IMG/VR virus record: IMGVR_UViG_3300008050_000037
Coordinates: 1-64,000 of that record
From: a virus
Strand: one strand, 5' to 3'
DNA length: 64,000 bases
The notes below the pieces were generated by a model. It had not been told where the DNA came from. It saw nothing but the letters and a program-made list of their open reading frames with translations, and ran no database searches. Positions 13,199 through 21,257 of the stretch are shown one piece after another. Position 1 is the stretch's first letter; each line of letters opens with the position of its first letter. Made by a program: the position numbers and the translations under genes.

Positions 13199-13486
13199 CT
13201 AATGTATACAGTAGTCTCCATCGTACTCCCAGGAACAGCTATCGCCCCAGATACACCATTCTTCTACACAATCCCATCCTACATCCCATGTGCAGCAGTC
13301 TATGCCGTATTGGGGGCTCGACGCGCAAGTTTGCGGGAGATAATTATATGGTTGAGAATATTCACATATATGGTAATCCATATATAAGGGTGGATAAATA
13401 GGTGTCTCGTACCCAAGTGAATCTGGCATACTGGTGTCGATGCACCCGTACATAAACAAAAATACAATAAAAAATAAATAACGCAT
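13199..13486 (-). CDS. Cys-rich small lipoprotein-like protein
   Basis: 95 residues. MRYLFFIVFLFMYGC is a signal-peptide-like hydrophobic segment ending in a candidate lipid-modified Cys. The mature part is rich in Cys, Tyr and Trp (CCTWDVGW, EEWCIWGDSC), suggesting a disulfide-bonded protein outside the cytoplasm. The ribosome site GGGGGG is paired in a predicted hairpin (13493-13511). Surface or superinfection-exclusion roles are known for phage lipoproteins, but nothing here is specific. Confidence 0.65.
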   Translation of the reverse strand: MRYLFFIVFLFMYGCIDTSMPDSLGYETPIYPPLYMDYHICEYSQPYNYLPQTCASSPQYGIDCCTWDVGWDCVEEWCIWGDSCSWEYDGDYCIH

Positions 13487-13492
13487 AACTTT

Positions 13493-13511
13493 CCCCCCTG
13501 TGTCCTGGGGG
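13493..13511 (-). promoter_or_regulatory. Hairpin sequestering a ribosome site
   Basis: Minus-strand CCCCC and GGGGG(G) arms with an 8-base loop. The G arm is the ribosome site of the lipoprotein gene, 6 bases from its ATG. Closing the hairpin would block translation. Confidence 0.45.
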
Positions 13512-13531
13512 CCTCGAAACTAAAATAGATA

Positions 13532-13759
13532 CTATTTCTCTTTCGTCAACAAAATAATTGAATTATTGGTTTCTTCGTGAAGCTCTCCAGAAGGAAACCA
13601 TCGTACAAGATATTGAAATAATGAAGTTTTTTGTTTTGGATGTGCTTCAATAACCAGCCCATAATTCCAGTCATCAAAGGCTGTCAGTCCGGCGTCTTCT
13701 TTCAATATCTTTCTTTCAGAAGACGACAGGGTTACCAAATCGCCAACTTTAAATTTCAT
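13532..13759 (-). CDS. MKVGDLV-family paralogue outside the array
   Basis: 75 residues, MKFKVGDLVTLSSSERKILK, NYGLVIEAH, YLVRWFPSGELHEE. It is closest to array protein 5 at 8002 (shared first-loop helix and WFPSG). Its ATG overlaps the upstream stop (ATGA). It lies about 1 kb from the array, so the family has dispersed. Confidence 0.75.
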   Translation of the reverse strand: MKFKVGDLVTLSSSERKILKEDAGLTAFDDWNYGLVIEAHPKQKTSLFQYLVRWFPSGELHEETNNSIILLTKEK

Positions 13760-13974
13760 TTCTTCTTTTTTCCAGAAAGCAAATTTGCCAATTTAAGTCG
13801 CTCGTGCATTTTCAAATTTTCAGAAAGCATTTCCTGAAATTCTTCAGACAACTTAATCAATATATTCATAGCACTAACATCAAGAGTAAAGACATTTCTT
13901 TTTTGCATAGCAGCAACCTTGTTTCTCGCCTCGTTTAAAAGATCAAGCCGCTTTTGAAACTTTCTTTTTTCCAC
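13756..13974 (-). CDS. Small coiled-coil protein
   Basis: 72 residues from GTG with a GGAGG site. Charged and helical throughout (LDLLNEARNKVAAMQKR and LIKLSEEFQEMLSENLK), ending KKKK. No family was recognised. It is coupled to the SH3-like paralogue downstream by an ATGA overlap. Confidence 0.6.
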   Translation of the reverse strand: MEKRKFQKRLDLLNEARNKVAAMQKRNVFTLDVSAMNILIKLSEEFQEMLSENLKMHERLKLANLLSGKKKK

Positions 13975-13990
13975 TGTGCGGCCTCCATTT

Positions 13991-14980
13991 TTAAACTTTG
14001 TATTTACTGTCAGAAAAAAATATCTCTACATTTGAGAACTGTTCCTCAATGAATTCTGTAAATTGCTTTTCACCTTTAAATTCATATAACTCACCGTTAT
14101 TAAGTAGTTTCCAGGTTTCCAAATTGCGTAAAATATCAACTTTGTTCAAGACAAGCTTATTGATACCATTGATATTTATTGCACGCCGAAGGGTATTCAA
14201 CTCCAAAAAATTACATTGACGGGGGCGGCCAGTTGTGGCTCCGTATTCTTCCCCCGCCTCACGTACGCGAGCAAAAAACTCTACTTGCTCTTTTGGCTCA
14301 AATTGTTTTGAGCCAACATAAGTTTCGTATACTTTTCCTACTCCCCATACATCGCGTATCCAAGTGTGAGGAACAGCATTTAAAAGTGCCCCTGCGGTGC
14401 CGACGTGGCTAGAAGTAACAAATGGATAATCGCCCCAATCAATATCCAGGCTGAATCCCTGCGCTCCCTCACATAAAACTTTAACCGATTTGTCTCCATG
14501 AAATTCCTCATATAAATCAACTATATACGGCCTTAAAGAAGGCACGTCTTTTGCTTGTATGCCGACTCTTGCGTGCTTATCGCGGTAGGCCGGTCCATTT
14601 CCTCGTTTTGTTGTTCCAATTTTTGTCTCGTAATTCTCTTCCATAATGTGAAGGTCTGTAATCACATGTGTGTTGTGGGCAATAAAAACCTTACCATCGG
14701 TGTCAATTCCCCCTTCTTTAAGTTCTTGTAGTTCTTTAAAAAATTGTGGAGGACTCACAACACATCCAGGGCCTATAATTGATTTAATTCCATAAAATAC
14801 TCCTGCTGGGATATGGTGTGTTACGAATTTACGACCTTCGTGATAAATCGTATGGCCGGCGTTGCATCCGCCGTTAAATCTTAGTACATGCGTATAATCC
14901 TTACACTTGCATAAGTAGTGTGTTACTTTTCCTTTCGCCTCGTCTCCATGTTGTACTCCAATTACCACATCTGCTAACAC
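13991..14980 (-). CDS. purA: Short PurA-like adenylosuccinate synthetase
   Basis: 329 residues against about 430 for bacterial PurA, near the length of archaeal PurA and phage PurZ. Seen motifs: QHGDEAKGK (P-loop with the catalytic Asp kept), NGGCNAGHT (catalytic His), IGTTKRGNGPAY, EGAQGFSLDIDWG, ATTGRPR and NKVDIL. PurA joins IMP and aspartate using GTP, the first step from IMP to AMP. PurZ does the equivalent with dGMP to make diaminopurine DNA and has Ser at the Asp position as I recall it, so plain PurA is the default reading. The segment after GRPR (QCNFLEL) departs from the usual GWxD. The GTG start overlaps an upstream TAG (TAGTG). Confidence 0.85.
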   Translation of the reverse strand: MLADVVIGVQHGDEAKGKVTHYLCKCKDYTHVLRFNGGCNAGHTIYHEGRKFVTHHIPAGVFYGIKSIIGPGCVVSPPQFFKELQELKEGGIDTDGKVFIAHNTHVITDLHIMEENYETKIGTTKRGNGPAYRDKHARVGIQAKDVPSLRPYIVDLYEEFHGDKSVKVLCEGAQGFSLDIDWGDYPFVTSSHVGTAGALLNAVPHTWIRDVWGVGKVYETYVGSKQFEPKEQVEFFARVREAGEEYGATTGRPRQCNFLELNTLRRAININGINKLVLNKVDILRNLETWKLLNNGELYEFKGEKQFTEFIEEQFSNVEIFFSDSKYKV

Positions 14981-15146
14981 TATACATCTCCAATGTAAAA
15001 AAACCCACCCTTTCCCGCTTCATCTGGTGAAGCCACCGCAACTCTGCCACTTACAAAATACTTACTAATGTAATATAGAATGGAACTGAAAAAAGTAAAA
15101 TCTTTTTGTAAAAATTATCGCCACTATAGCGTACATAATCATTCAT
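14980..15146 (-). pseudogene. Short gene interrupted by a frameshift
   Basis: A strong AAGGAGG site precedes ATG 15146 (MNDYVRYSGDNFYKKI), but that frame stops at 15051 after 31 codons. From a run of six T residues onward, another frame is open (ISKYFVSGRVAVASPDEAGK) up to a TAG that overlaps the purA GTG. One extra base in the run would join both into about 55 residues. This could be a true frameshift, a sequence error or programmed slippage. The family is unknown. Confidence 0.5.
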
Positions 15147-15173
15147 CTATTTATCCTCCTTGAAAATCATATT

Positions 15174-15249
15174 TGGTACCCCCTGTAGGGATCGAACCTA
15201 CGACCTGCGGATTAAGAGTCCGATGCTCTACCAACTGAGCTAAGAGGGC
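15174..15249 (-). tRNA. tRNA-Lys (anticodon CTT), CCA encoded
   Basis: Acceptor stem GCCCTCT/AGGGGGT, D stem GCTC/GAGC, anticodon loop CTCTTAA, T arm with GGTTCGATCCC, and 3' ACCA. The first pair of the anticodon stem is a T-C mismatch. The anticodon CTT reads AAG. It stands alone, two bases downstream of the dnaK stop. Confidence 0.92.
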
Positions 15250-15251
15250 AT

Positions 15252-17123
15252 TTAAGCGTACTCGGCATCAATGATATCATCATCGCCGCTTTGGGACGGC
15301 GGGACGTCTTCCTGTTGGCTTTCTTCTTTTTGTGCCTCATACAAAATCTTGCTTGCCGCATGAACCGCCTTTTCTAAGTTGGTATACGCGGCTTCGTAAG
15401 CTTCCGCATTTGAATTTTGAACTGCATTTCTTACTTCTTCCATGGACGCCTCAACCTGCTGTCTGGAGTCGTCATCTAATTGATCCTTATTCTTGATAAC
15501 ACTTTCTGCCTGAAAAATTAAAGTATTTAGCTTGTTCGTCCACTCAACCTCGTGCCTTTTCTTTTTGTCTGCCTCTTCGTTTTCTTTTGCGTCTTGTACC
15601 ATACGATCGATATCGGCATCGTTTAGCCCACTGGCATCAGCTATTGTTATATCCTGCTCTTTTCCAGTGGCTTTGTCTTTGGCAACAACACTCAAGATGC
15701 CGTCTGCGTTAATATTAAAAGTTACTTCAACTTGAGGTACGCCCCGGGGAGCCGGGGGAATTCCGTCTAGAGTAAAATTGCCCAGAGTTCTATTATCGGA
15801 AGCCATTTGGCGCTCACCCTGTAGTACATGAATAGTGACCGCTAGCTGATTGTCATCTGCCGTGGAAAAAATTTGTGACTTTTTTACCGGTACCGTTGTA
15901 TTTCTTTCAATCAAAGCCGTGCATATGCCGCCTAAAGTTTCAATACCCAGACTCAAAGGTGTTACGTCCAATAACAAAACATCACTTACATCGCCAGACA
16001 AAACACCTCCTTGTACAGCGGCGCCAAGAGCAACAACCTCATCTGGATTGACACTATGACTAGGCTCTTTCCCAAAGAAATCTGTTACTCTTTTGGCAAC
16101 CAAGGGAATTCGTGTCGAGCCTCCGACGAGAAGTACTTCGTCGATATCTCCAACTTTCTTTCCGGCATCTTTTAGCGCCTTCCTGCACGAAGTAAAAGTC
16201 TTTTTAACCAAGCCGTCGATCATCGTTTCAAATTTCGATCGCTCAATGCTAACGGTCAGGTGTTTTGGACCGGTCGCATCAGCGGTTAAGAAAGGAAGAT
16301 TGACCTCTGTTCTAACGGTAGAGCTTAGTTCCTTCTTGGCTTTTTCTGCGGCTTCTCTGAGACGCTGCATGGCCATAGGATCACCCGAAATATTAATACC
16401 AGTGTCTTTCTTAAATTCTTTAAGCAAATGCTTAATAATCTTTTCATCAACATTATCTCCTCCCAGGCGTGTATCACCAGAAGTCGATAGTACTTCAACG
16501 ATATCCTCGCCCACTTCTAAAATAGACACATCAAAGGTGCCGCCGCCAAAATCATATACAGCAATAACCTGATCGGACTTGCTTCCAAGACCATAAGCCA
16601 AAGCTGCAGCAGTCGGCTCGTTGATAATGCGCTTAACTTTCAGACCAGCAATCTTTCCAGCATCGCGCGTCGCTTGCCGTTGGCTATCATTAAAATAAGC
16701 CGGCACAGTAATAACTGCTTCTGTTACTTCGCCTCCAAGATACTTTTCAGCTGATCTCTTCAGCTTCTGCAACACTTTCGCACTCAATTCTGGCGGGCTA
16801 TATTCTTTTCCAGAAACCATAATTGAAGCCTGTCCAGAAGCGGCACGTGCCACTTCAAAGGGCATATTTTCTGCCGATTCCTTTACTTCGTCATAGCTCG
16901 AACCTATAAAACGCTTAACTGAATAAATAGTTTCCTTGGGTTTTACAACTGCTTGGCGGCGCGCGGTGGCACCCACCAAAACTTCTTCGTCGTTTCCAAA
17001 ACCAATCACTGAAGGAGTTGTTCTACTGCCTTCCTCATTTACAAGAACCTTGGGTTCTCTACCTTCCATAACGGCTACACACGAATTCGTGGTACCTAAA
17101 TCAATTCCAATAATTTTTGACAT
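15252..17123 (-). CDS. dnaK: DnaK (Hsp70) molecular chaperone
   Basis: 623 residues, full length. ATPase domain: [17 protein letters not shown], then [33 protein letters not shown] and LVGGSTRIP. Next come the linker [18 protein letters not shown] and a substrate-binding domain. The helical lid and a C-terminus [10 protein letters not shown] follow, much like the bacterial EEV(K)D-type acidic tail. It refolds proteins in the cytoplasm with DnaJ and GrpE, which are not encoded here, so host partners are likely. It is very close to bacterial DnaK, suggesting acquisition from a host. It lies in one run with the SpoU methyltransferase upstream. Confidence 0.97.
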   Translation of the reverse strand: MSKIIGIDLGTTNSCVAVMEGREPKVLVNEEGSRTTPSVIGFGNDEEVLVGATARRQAVVKPKETIYSVKRFIGSSYDEVKESAENMPFEVARAASGQASIMVSGKEYSPPELSAKVLQKLKRSAEKYLGGEVTEAVITVPAYFNDSQRQATRDAGKIAGLKVKRIINEPTAAALAYGLGSKSDQVIAVYDFGGGTFDVSILEVGEDIVEVLSTSGDTRLGGDNVDEKIIKHLLKEFKKDTGINISGDPMAMQRLREAAEKAKKELSSTVRTEVNLPFLTADATGPKHLTVSIERSKFETMIDGLVKKTFTSCRKALKDAGKKVGDIDEVLLVGGSTRIPLVAKRVTDFFGKEPSHSVNPDEVVALGAAVQGGVLSGDVSDVLLLDVTPLSLGIETLGGICTALIERNTTVPVKKSQIFSTADDNQLAVTIHVLQGERQMASDNRTLGNFTLDGIPPAPRGVPQVEVTFNINADGILSVVAKDKATGKEQDITIADASGLNDADIDRMVQDAKENEEADKKKRHEVEWTNKLNTLIFQAESVIKNKDQLDDDSRQQVEASMEEVRNAVQNSNAEAYEAAYTNLEKAVHAASKILYEAQKEESQQEDVPPSQSGDDDIIDAEYA

Positions 17124-17126
17124 ATT

Positions 17127-17693
17127 TCATTTTCTCCTGTTTTGAATCGCATATGTTTTCTGGATCCAATCATACATCGCGATTCCAGAACTCGTGCCTA
17201 CGTTTAAACTTCTGACCGAGCCATACTGCGGTATATTAACACAATAAGCACATTCTTTTAAAAGTAAAGGAGAAATTCCTTCACCTTCTTCGCCAAAAAT
17301 CATTAAAGCGTTATCAGGCCACTCAAACGTCTCCATCGGTACGCAACAATCCAAATTATTGTCAAGCCCAACAAAAACATATTTTTCCTTTAGCTTCATC
17401 AATTCTTCAAAATCGTTAAGATAATTTAAATCTACGTAATGGTGTGTACCTACAGTACCTCGTCGATCAAAGCGTTTACGACCAATGTAAAATACCTGTG
17501 AAGCATTAAAAGCATTGGCGTTTCTAATCATCGTACTGATATTAAAATCGCCCTTCCAGTGTTCCATCAAGACTGCGAACGGGTGTGCCTTTGAACGCAA
17601 ATCTTTTTTAATCTCTTCAACACTCCGCGACTTATATTCGTCGGTTACATTGTATTTCCAAGCACTTAGGCGCTCTTTATCAATTACATTCAT
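17127..17693 (-). CDS. SpoU/TrmH-family RNA methyltransferase
   Basis: 188 residues. SPOUT motif 1 is NISTMIRNANAF, motif 2 is LMIFGEEGEGIS, and motif 3 is NIPQYGSVRSLNVGTSSGIA, the knotted SAM-binding site. These enzymes 2'-O-methylate tRNA or rRNA riboses. A short N-terminus (MNVIDKERLSAWKYNV) precedes the domain; no extra RNA-binding domain is present. The start was set at ATG 17693; it overlaps the upstream gene by 14 bases. A tRNA target is plausible given the phage tRNAs but is not shown. Confidence 0.9.
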   Translation of the reverse strand: MNVIDKERLSAWKYNVTDEYKSRSVEEIKKDLRSKAHPFAVLMEHWKGDFNISTMIRNANAFNASQVFYIGRKRFDRRGTVGTHHYVDLNYLNDFEELMKLKEKYVFVGLDNNLDCCVPMETFEWPDNALMIFGEEGEGISPLLLKECAYCVNIPQYGSVRSLNVGTSSGIAMYDWIQKTYAIQNRRK

Positions 17694-17979
17694 TTTGAAA
17701 CGTATTCCTGTGAAAATCCAACATAGTTTCAGCAGCCAACTGCCGGCTAGCATGCCCATTTAGATTAGCCGAGGGATTGTTTCCAATTTTAACAATTGGA
17801 ATATATGTGACAGCATATCTTTGCCCGGGTGACATTTTTAATGATTTGTCCGCACGATAAGGCGCCCAATCAATATCTTTATTTTCCTTTAACAAAGAAA
17901 ATATTTCACCAAGAAATATTCCATCGTACCAGACGCTTAAACGGCCCGTATGTTGTTGTTTCTTAAAAACAAAATTCAT
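17680..17979 (-). CDS. Hypothetical protein, 99 residues
   Basis: MNFVFKKQQHTGRLSVWYDG, then LGEIFSLLKENKDIDWAPYR and MSPGQRYAVTYIPI. It looks like an alpha/beta domain. No family was recognised. It overlaps the start of the methyltransferase gene by 14 bases. Confidence 0.6.
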   Translation of the reverse strand: MNFVFKKQQHTGRLSVWYDGIFLGEIFSLLKENKDIDWAPYRADKSLKMSPGQRYAVTYIPIVKIGNNPSANLNGHASRQLAAETMLDFHRNTFQNECN

Positions 17980-17985
17980 TTTGCC

Positions 17986-18234
17986 TCATTTAAAATCTGG
18001 CGTAGGTATGCAAGTTTCTGGATCAATTGTGACCTCATCATTCTCGTGAGCCTCAATAAATTTTTGAGCCGCCTTCTTGTTGCGAAAATTTGTGAGATAA
18101 ATCATTTTTTCACCAGCCTGAAGAATCACTTCATAACATCCATGGCGTGGATGATTGATTTGATAATTACTGACTTCCTCATTTTCCTTAAACCTTTCAA
18201 AGTTTTTCGGTATCTTGGCTCTACGCTTTTTCAT
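17986..18234 (-). CDS. Hypothetical basic protein, 82 residues
   Basis: A basic N-terminus (MKKRRAKIPKNFERFKE) and a mixed fold: CYEVILQAGEKMIYLTNF, then NKKAAQKFIEAHEN. The latter strand-helix pattern recalls small nucleic-acid or protein binders, but I do not know the family. Its ATG overlaps the upstream TGA. Confidence 0.6.
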   Translation of the reverse strand: MKKRRAKIPKNFERFKENEEVSNYQINHPRHGCYEVILQAGEKMIYLTNFRNKKAAQKFIEAHENDEVTIDPETCIPTPDFK

Positions 18235-18377
18235 ATGTCAATTATAATAACGCCGCGATCATCGTCAAGATTTTCTTCTTCTTGCTGCTGTTCATTTTCC
18301 TTGAGCCATTGAACATATCTTTCCCGCTCTTCCTGCGGTGAGGGAACTCTAACATATAACCGTTCATATTCATTCAT
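18231..18377 (-). CDS. Small Gln/Glu-rich protein
   Basis: 48 residues read by hand: MNEYERLYVRVPSPQEERER, then a Gln/Glu run and DDDRGVIIIDI. It overlaps both neighbours by a few bases, which supports it being translated. Function unknown. Confidence 0.55.
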   Translation of the reverse strand: MNEYERLYVRVPSPQEERERYVQWLKENEQQQEEENLDDDRGVIIIDI

Positions 18378-18519
18378 TATCCAACTCCTCAATTATTTTT
18401 TTTAATTGCTCATTTTCATCACGCAACTGGTGAATCATCTCATTCATTTCGTGAACAGCTTGAATTAGAATGTCATATTTTATTCTTAATTCCTCTAAGA
18501 GCTGATCACGAGTTTTCAT
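18370..18519 (-). CDS. Small leucine-zipper-like protein
   Basis: 49 residues read by hand: MKTRDQLLEELRIKYDILIQ, then a continuous heptad helix with Leu/Ile at a and d positions (HQLRDENEQLKKIIEEL). It is likely a coiled-coil dimer. It overlaps the next gene by 8 bases and the previous one by 4. Confidence 0.6.
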   Translation of the reverse strand: MKTRDQLLEELRIKYDILIQAVHEMNEMIHQLRDENEQLKKIIEELDNE

Positions 18520-18698
18520 CTCCCTTGGCCTCTGTGTTTTCGGTTATGTCGATGCGCTCTAGAGGGGGGACTTCCGGCCCTATAGCCATGGTGAAATGTT
18601 TCTCCCCCTCCGTGCGGGCTCTTTGAATATTTTCCGCCTCCTTGCTTGGTTTTCTTCGAAACATATGTTGATCGACTTTTCGTATTGATTTTTGCCAT
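18516..18698 (-). CDS. Small basic Gly/His-rich protein
   Basis: 60 residues, strongly basic: MAKINTKSRSTYVSKKTKQG, then a Gly- and His-rich middle and an Arg-rich end (SRAHRHNRKHRGQGR). It is unlikely to be folded by itself and could bind nucleic acid. No homologue was recognised with confidence. Confidence 0.6.
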   Translation of the reverse strand: MAKINTKSRSTYVSKKTKQGGGKYSKSPHGGGETFHHGYRAGSPPSRAHRHNRKHRGQGR

Positions 18699-18700
18699 CG

Positions 18701-19144
18701 TTATTCTCCTTTCTGACGGTCATACATTGTAACGCCATTCAGATGATCTATTTCGTGTTGTACACAAACACATTCTAGGACATTTTTATCTGCACCGAAA
18801 TACAAAGTGTCTATGTGATTGTCTGCTTTGACAGCGATATTCTCATAGCGTTCGGTTAAAACATAGTCACCTGGGAATGAAAGACAAGCTTCGGTGTATG
18901 ATATTTTTTTAAATTTTCCGATGATTCTTGGATTAATCAAAATCAAAGGCTTTGTGACATTTATCACGCACACTCTCTTGTCTAGGCCAATTTGGTTAGC
19001 GGCCAGTCCGGCGCCAGATTTAATTTGACTTAAAATTTCTAGCAGCTGCTTTCCAATTGCAATTCCCTCTTCGACGTTCTTGTACGTTTTGCAGGGAGCA
19101 GAAAGAAAATCCCTATCTTGTATTATTTTGATATCCATACACAT
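18701..19144 (-). CDS. def: Peptide deformylase
   Basis: 147 residues with the three family motifs: GAGLAANQIG (motif 1), EACLSFPG (motif 2, Cys metal ligand; EGCLS in most bacteria) and QHEIDHLNG (motif 3, HExxH). It removes the formyl group from nascent proteins using Fe2+ or Zn2+. Phage versions are known from marine viruses and usually lack the bacterial C-terminal helix, as here. The gene follows the PAP2 phosphatase by two bases. Confidence 0.95.
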   Translation of the reverse strand: MCMDIKIIQDRDFLSAPCKTYKNVEEGIAIGKQLLEILSQIKSGAGLAANQIGLDKRVCVINVTKPLILINPRIIGKFKKISYTEACLSFPGDYVLTERYENIAVKADNHIDTLYFGADKNVLECVCVQHEIDHLNGVTMYDRQKGE

Positions 19145-19146
19145 AA

Positions 19147-19767
19147 TTAGTTGTCTTGAAGGCTACGTTGCTTCATTATCTTCGAAGAAAGGTAAAAACT
19201 AATTATCGCCAAAAGAACACCAGAAAAAACATCAACAATGTAATGTTGTTTTAAAGTTAGTGTTGATAAGGATATACCAACCGCCCACAAGAAATAAAGT
19301 GCGCGTAGGCCCTGCACTCGACATACGATTTTGGAATAAAAAGCGCCGAAGAACATTATCCAAGCAAATGCAACGTGGCCGGACGGAAAAGTATTGTTTG
19401 AGCCATCAATTTGGTATGTTAAATAAACCATGGCCTCTGATATAGAACTAACTTCAAATTCCGGCCGGGGATAAAAACTAGGAAAGAAAATATAAGAAAT
19501 GTTTAGTATAACCATCGCTATGACGCAAGCCCAAAATGTCGAAAGAAATATATACTTGGTTTCAACAAGTAAAAACATAGTCAAAAATATTGCAGGCAAA
19601 ATCGTATGGTATATCCATACATGTTCTGGCATAAAGGGTATGGCGGTATCAAATTCTGTTAGAAAATCAAATTTATGTGTCGTTACAAAAGCTTGCACAA
19701 ACACATAAACACCAATATAGGTAACTAACATTAATAAGATATACTTTACCTTATCAGACTTGGACAT
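19147..19767 (-). CDS. PAP2-family membrane phosphatase
   Basis: 206 residues, with about six hydrophobic segments. PAP2 motif 2 is FPSGHVAFAW and motif 3 is STLTLKQHYIVDVFSG (His and Asp charge relay). Motif 1 (KxxxxxxRP) is present only as a weak RPEF segment. Family members dephosphorylate phosphatidic acid, undecaprenyl pyrophosphate or related lipids at the membrane. The start was set at ATG 19767 with GGAGAG before it. A role in remodelling host lipids or cell-wall carriers is inferred. Confidence 0.88.
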   Translation of the reverse strand: MSKSDKVKYILLMLVTYIGVYVFVQAFVTTHKFDFLTEFDTAIPFMPEHVWIYHTILPAIFLTMFLLVETKYIFLSTFWACVIAMVILNISYIFFPSFYPRPEFEVSSISEAMVYLTYQIDGSNNTFPSGHVAFAWIMFFGAFYSKIVCRVQGLRALYFLWAVGISLSTLTLKQHYIVDVFSGVLLAIISFYLSSKIMKQRSLQDN

Positions 19768-19862
19768 ATATCTCTCCAAACGTCTTTAATCGAAGCAAAT
19801 GTAGGAACTACATCTGTTATAAATATGCAGGATTATTGCAAAAACAAAATAAAAAAATAATT

Positions 19863-20213
19863 TTAATTATACATCATAGAAACGTGATGGTGCTGCAATA
19901 GTTGAACTGTGTGAAAACGAGAAACGGTTGCGGATTCAATAAGCATCATTCTTTCTTCTGTAAAAACAATTTCTTCTTTATTTTTTTCTTTGCGAATTAG
20001 CTCGTTGTCAATAGAAAAATTTAACTCTTCTAAGACTATAGTGCTGGAGGCGTAGTAATCACACAGCAGGCGAATAACTCTTGGATTAATTATTTCCAAG
20101 TCAAGATAGTATCTTATAAATTCTTCAGTAAGCGCTATGTGTTGTTTACATTCGTCTACCAAGTCGTTTGCGTGTTTCTTTTCCAGCGAATAAAGCAGGT
20201 TGTCATCACCCAT
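19863..20213 (-). CDS. Hypothetical helical protein, 116 residues
   Basis: MGDDNLLYSLEKKHANDLVD and further amphipathic helices (ECKQHIALTEEFIRYYLDL, ERMMLIESATVSRFHTVQLL), His-rich at the end. No family was recognised. It is coupled to glutaredoxin upstream by an overlap. Confidence 0.6.
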   Translation of the reverse strand: MGDDNLLYSLEKKHANDLVDECKQHIALTEEFIRYYLDLEIINPRVIRLLCDYYASSTIVLEELNFSIDNELIRKEKNKEEIVFTEERMMLIESATVSRFHTVQLLQHHHVSMMYN

Positions 20214-20454
20214 CGAGTGGCCTCGAATATGCCTCTAGGTCTGAAAATCCCCCAATCATAACTTGAAATTTGCCTTCTTTTTTAAAAATAATCGGAACAG
20301 TTTGCCAATCGTAAATCTCCTTTAAGCTTTTCAAAATACTTGGAAATTCAGATAAATCTATAATCGAATATGGCTCTGATAGTGATTTTAGCAGATCTAT
20401 CGCTCGTATACATAAAGGACAATCTCTCTCGATGTAAAGAATATACTCATTCAT
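20206..20454 (-). CDS. Glutaredoxin-like protein
   Basis: 82 residues. The active site is CPLC near residue 12, the cis-Pro motif is WQTVPIIF and the GG motif is MIGGFSDLEAY; this is a complete thioredoxin-fold glutaredoxin. It could supply electrons to the class II ribonucleotide reductase encoded at 39865. The CPLC site differs from the common CPYC. Confidence 0.9.
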   Translation of the reverse strand: MNEYILYIERDCPLCIRAIDLLKSLSEPYSIIDLSEFPSILKSLKEIYDWQTVPIIFKKEGKFQVMIGGFSDLEAYSRPLDG

Positions 20455-20738
20455 TTCTTTCCCTTTAATTTCTCGGCGACCGTAAAGACGTCCCCTACTA
20501 CAGTTTTTGAAGATACATAATTGCCACCAGAATTAAAAATAATTTTTGTAAAAGATATTCTTTTATCTAGATCTTCTGGCCAGCCGTGGTTAATAATTTG
20601 CTGTTTAATTTTAATATTCTCTTTTAAATAAACAACATATGCCGGGTTGATGATTATTTCATCCAGGCTGTAGATCTGGCTTGACGGCAACACATCCTCT
20701 TGTTTATGTACTTCAGTTAAAACAACCAAGTTATTCAT
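20451..20738 (-). CDS. Conserved phage protein, 95 residues
   Basis: MNNLVVLTEVHKQEDVLPSS, then IIINPAYVVYLKE, ISFTKIIFNSGGN and TVVGDVFTVAEKL. This strand-rich pattern (INPAYVVYLKE followed by FTKI) recalls a small family seen in many phages. No function is assigned. It is coupled to both neighbours by overlaps. Confidence 0.65.
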   Translation of the reverse strand: MNNLVVLTEVHKQEDVLPSSQIYSLDEIIINPAYVVYLKENIKIKQQIINHGWPEDLDKRISFTKIIFNSGGNYVSSKTVVGDVFTVAEKLKGKK

Positions 20739-20946
20739 CTATCATTCCATAGGCATCTTTCTTTTTTATGTACCACACTTCGCCCTCATAAAATATCCCA
20801 ACTTTATCATCTTTGTTCTCCGCAACCAAAACATTGAGTGGCACTTTTGTCGTACGATAATCCTCAATAGCACCAGATTTAGATTTGCTAATAACAACAT
20901 TCGAAGGAATATATATTAATTCACCTATTTTAGCATCTTTAAGCAA
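20731..20946 (-). CDS. Small beta-rich protein, possibly SH3-like
   Basis: 71 residues: MLKDAKIGELIYIPSNVVIS, NVLVAENKDDKVGIFYEG, EVWYIKKKDAYGM. The KIGELIYIP start and GIFYEG strand resemble the MKVGDLV family, but the likeness is weak and the first residues differ. Function unknown. Confidence 0.6.
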   Translation of the reverse strand: MLKDAKIGELIYIPSNVVISKSKSGAIEDYRTTKVPLNVLVAENKDDKVGIFYEGEVWYIKKKDAYGMIDE

Positions 20947-21237
20947 TTATTCCTCCTCTTCCTCTTTTGAGGCCTCATCCGAAATTTCTGGTGTGCTAAT
21001 TGTGGCCTGTACGTAGCCAGAAATAATATTGTGACACTCCGCCACACAACTGTCTATACGCAGCATTCTTTCGCGAAGCTTATCAACCTCCACAACAAAC
21101 TTTTCTGGATCTTCTAAATTAATTGTTTCCGCATAGCGAGCCAATGAAGAAAGGAGTCTCTTACAGTCTCCAAATTTACGCTCTATCTCTGCTGGGATTT
21201 CTTCCAAATCCAATGCATAACTTACTCTTACTTTCAT
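20947..21237 (-). CDS. Hypothetical helical protein with acidic tail
   Basis: 96 residues: MKVRVSYALDLEEIPAEIER, a helical body with Leu/Arg repeats (VDKLRERMLRIDSCVAECHN), and a Glu-rich end. A similar plan (VSYALDLEEIP start, helical hairpin) occurs in other marine phages as far as I recall. No function is known. Confidence 0.6.
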   Translation of the reverse strand: MKVRVSYALDLEEIPAEIERKFGDCKRLLSSLARYAETINLEDPEKFVVEVDKLRERMLRIDSCVAECHNIISGYVQATISTPEISDEASKEEEEE

Positions 21238-21257
21238 AATTTCCTCTTTTACGGTGC

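Noticed and set aside
13991-14980. Calling the PurA-like gene PurZ outright
   Set aside because: The catalytic Asp in GDEAKGK is kept, while the PurZ enzymes I recall have Ser there; kept as a finding instead.
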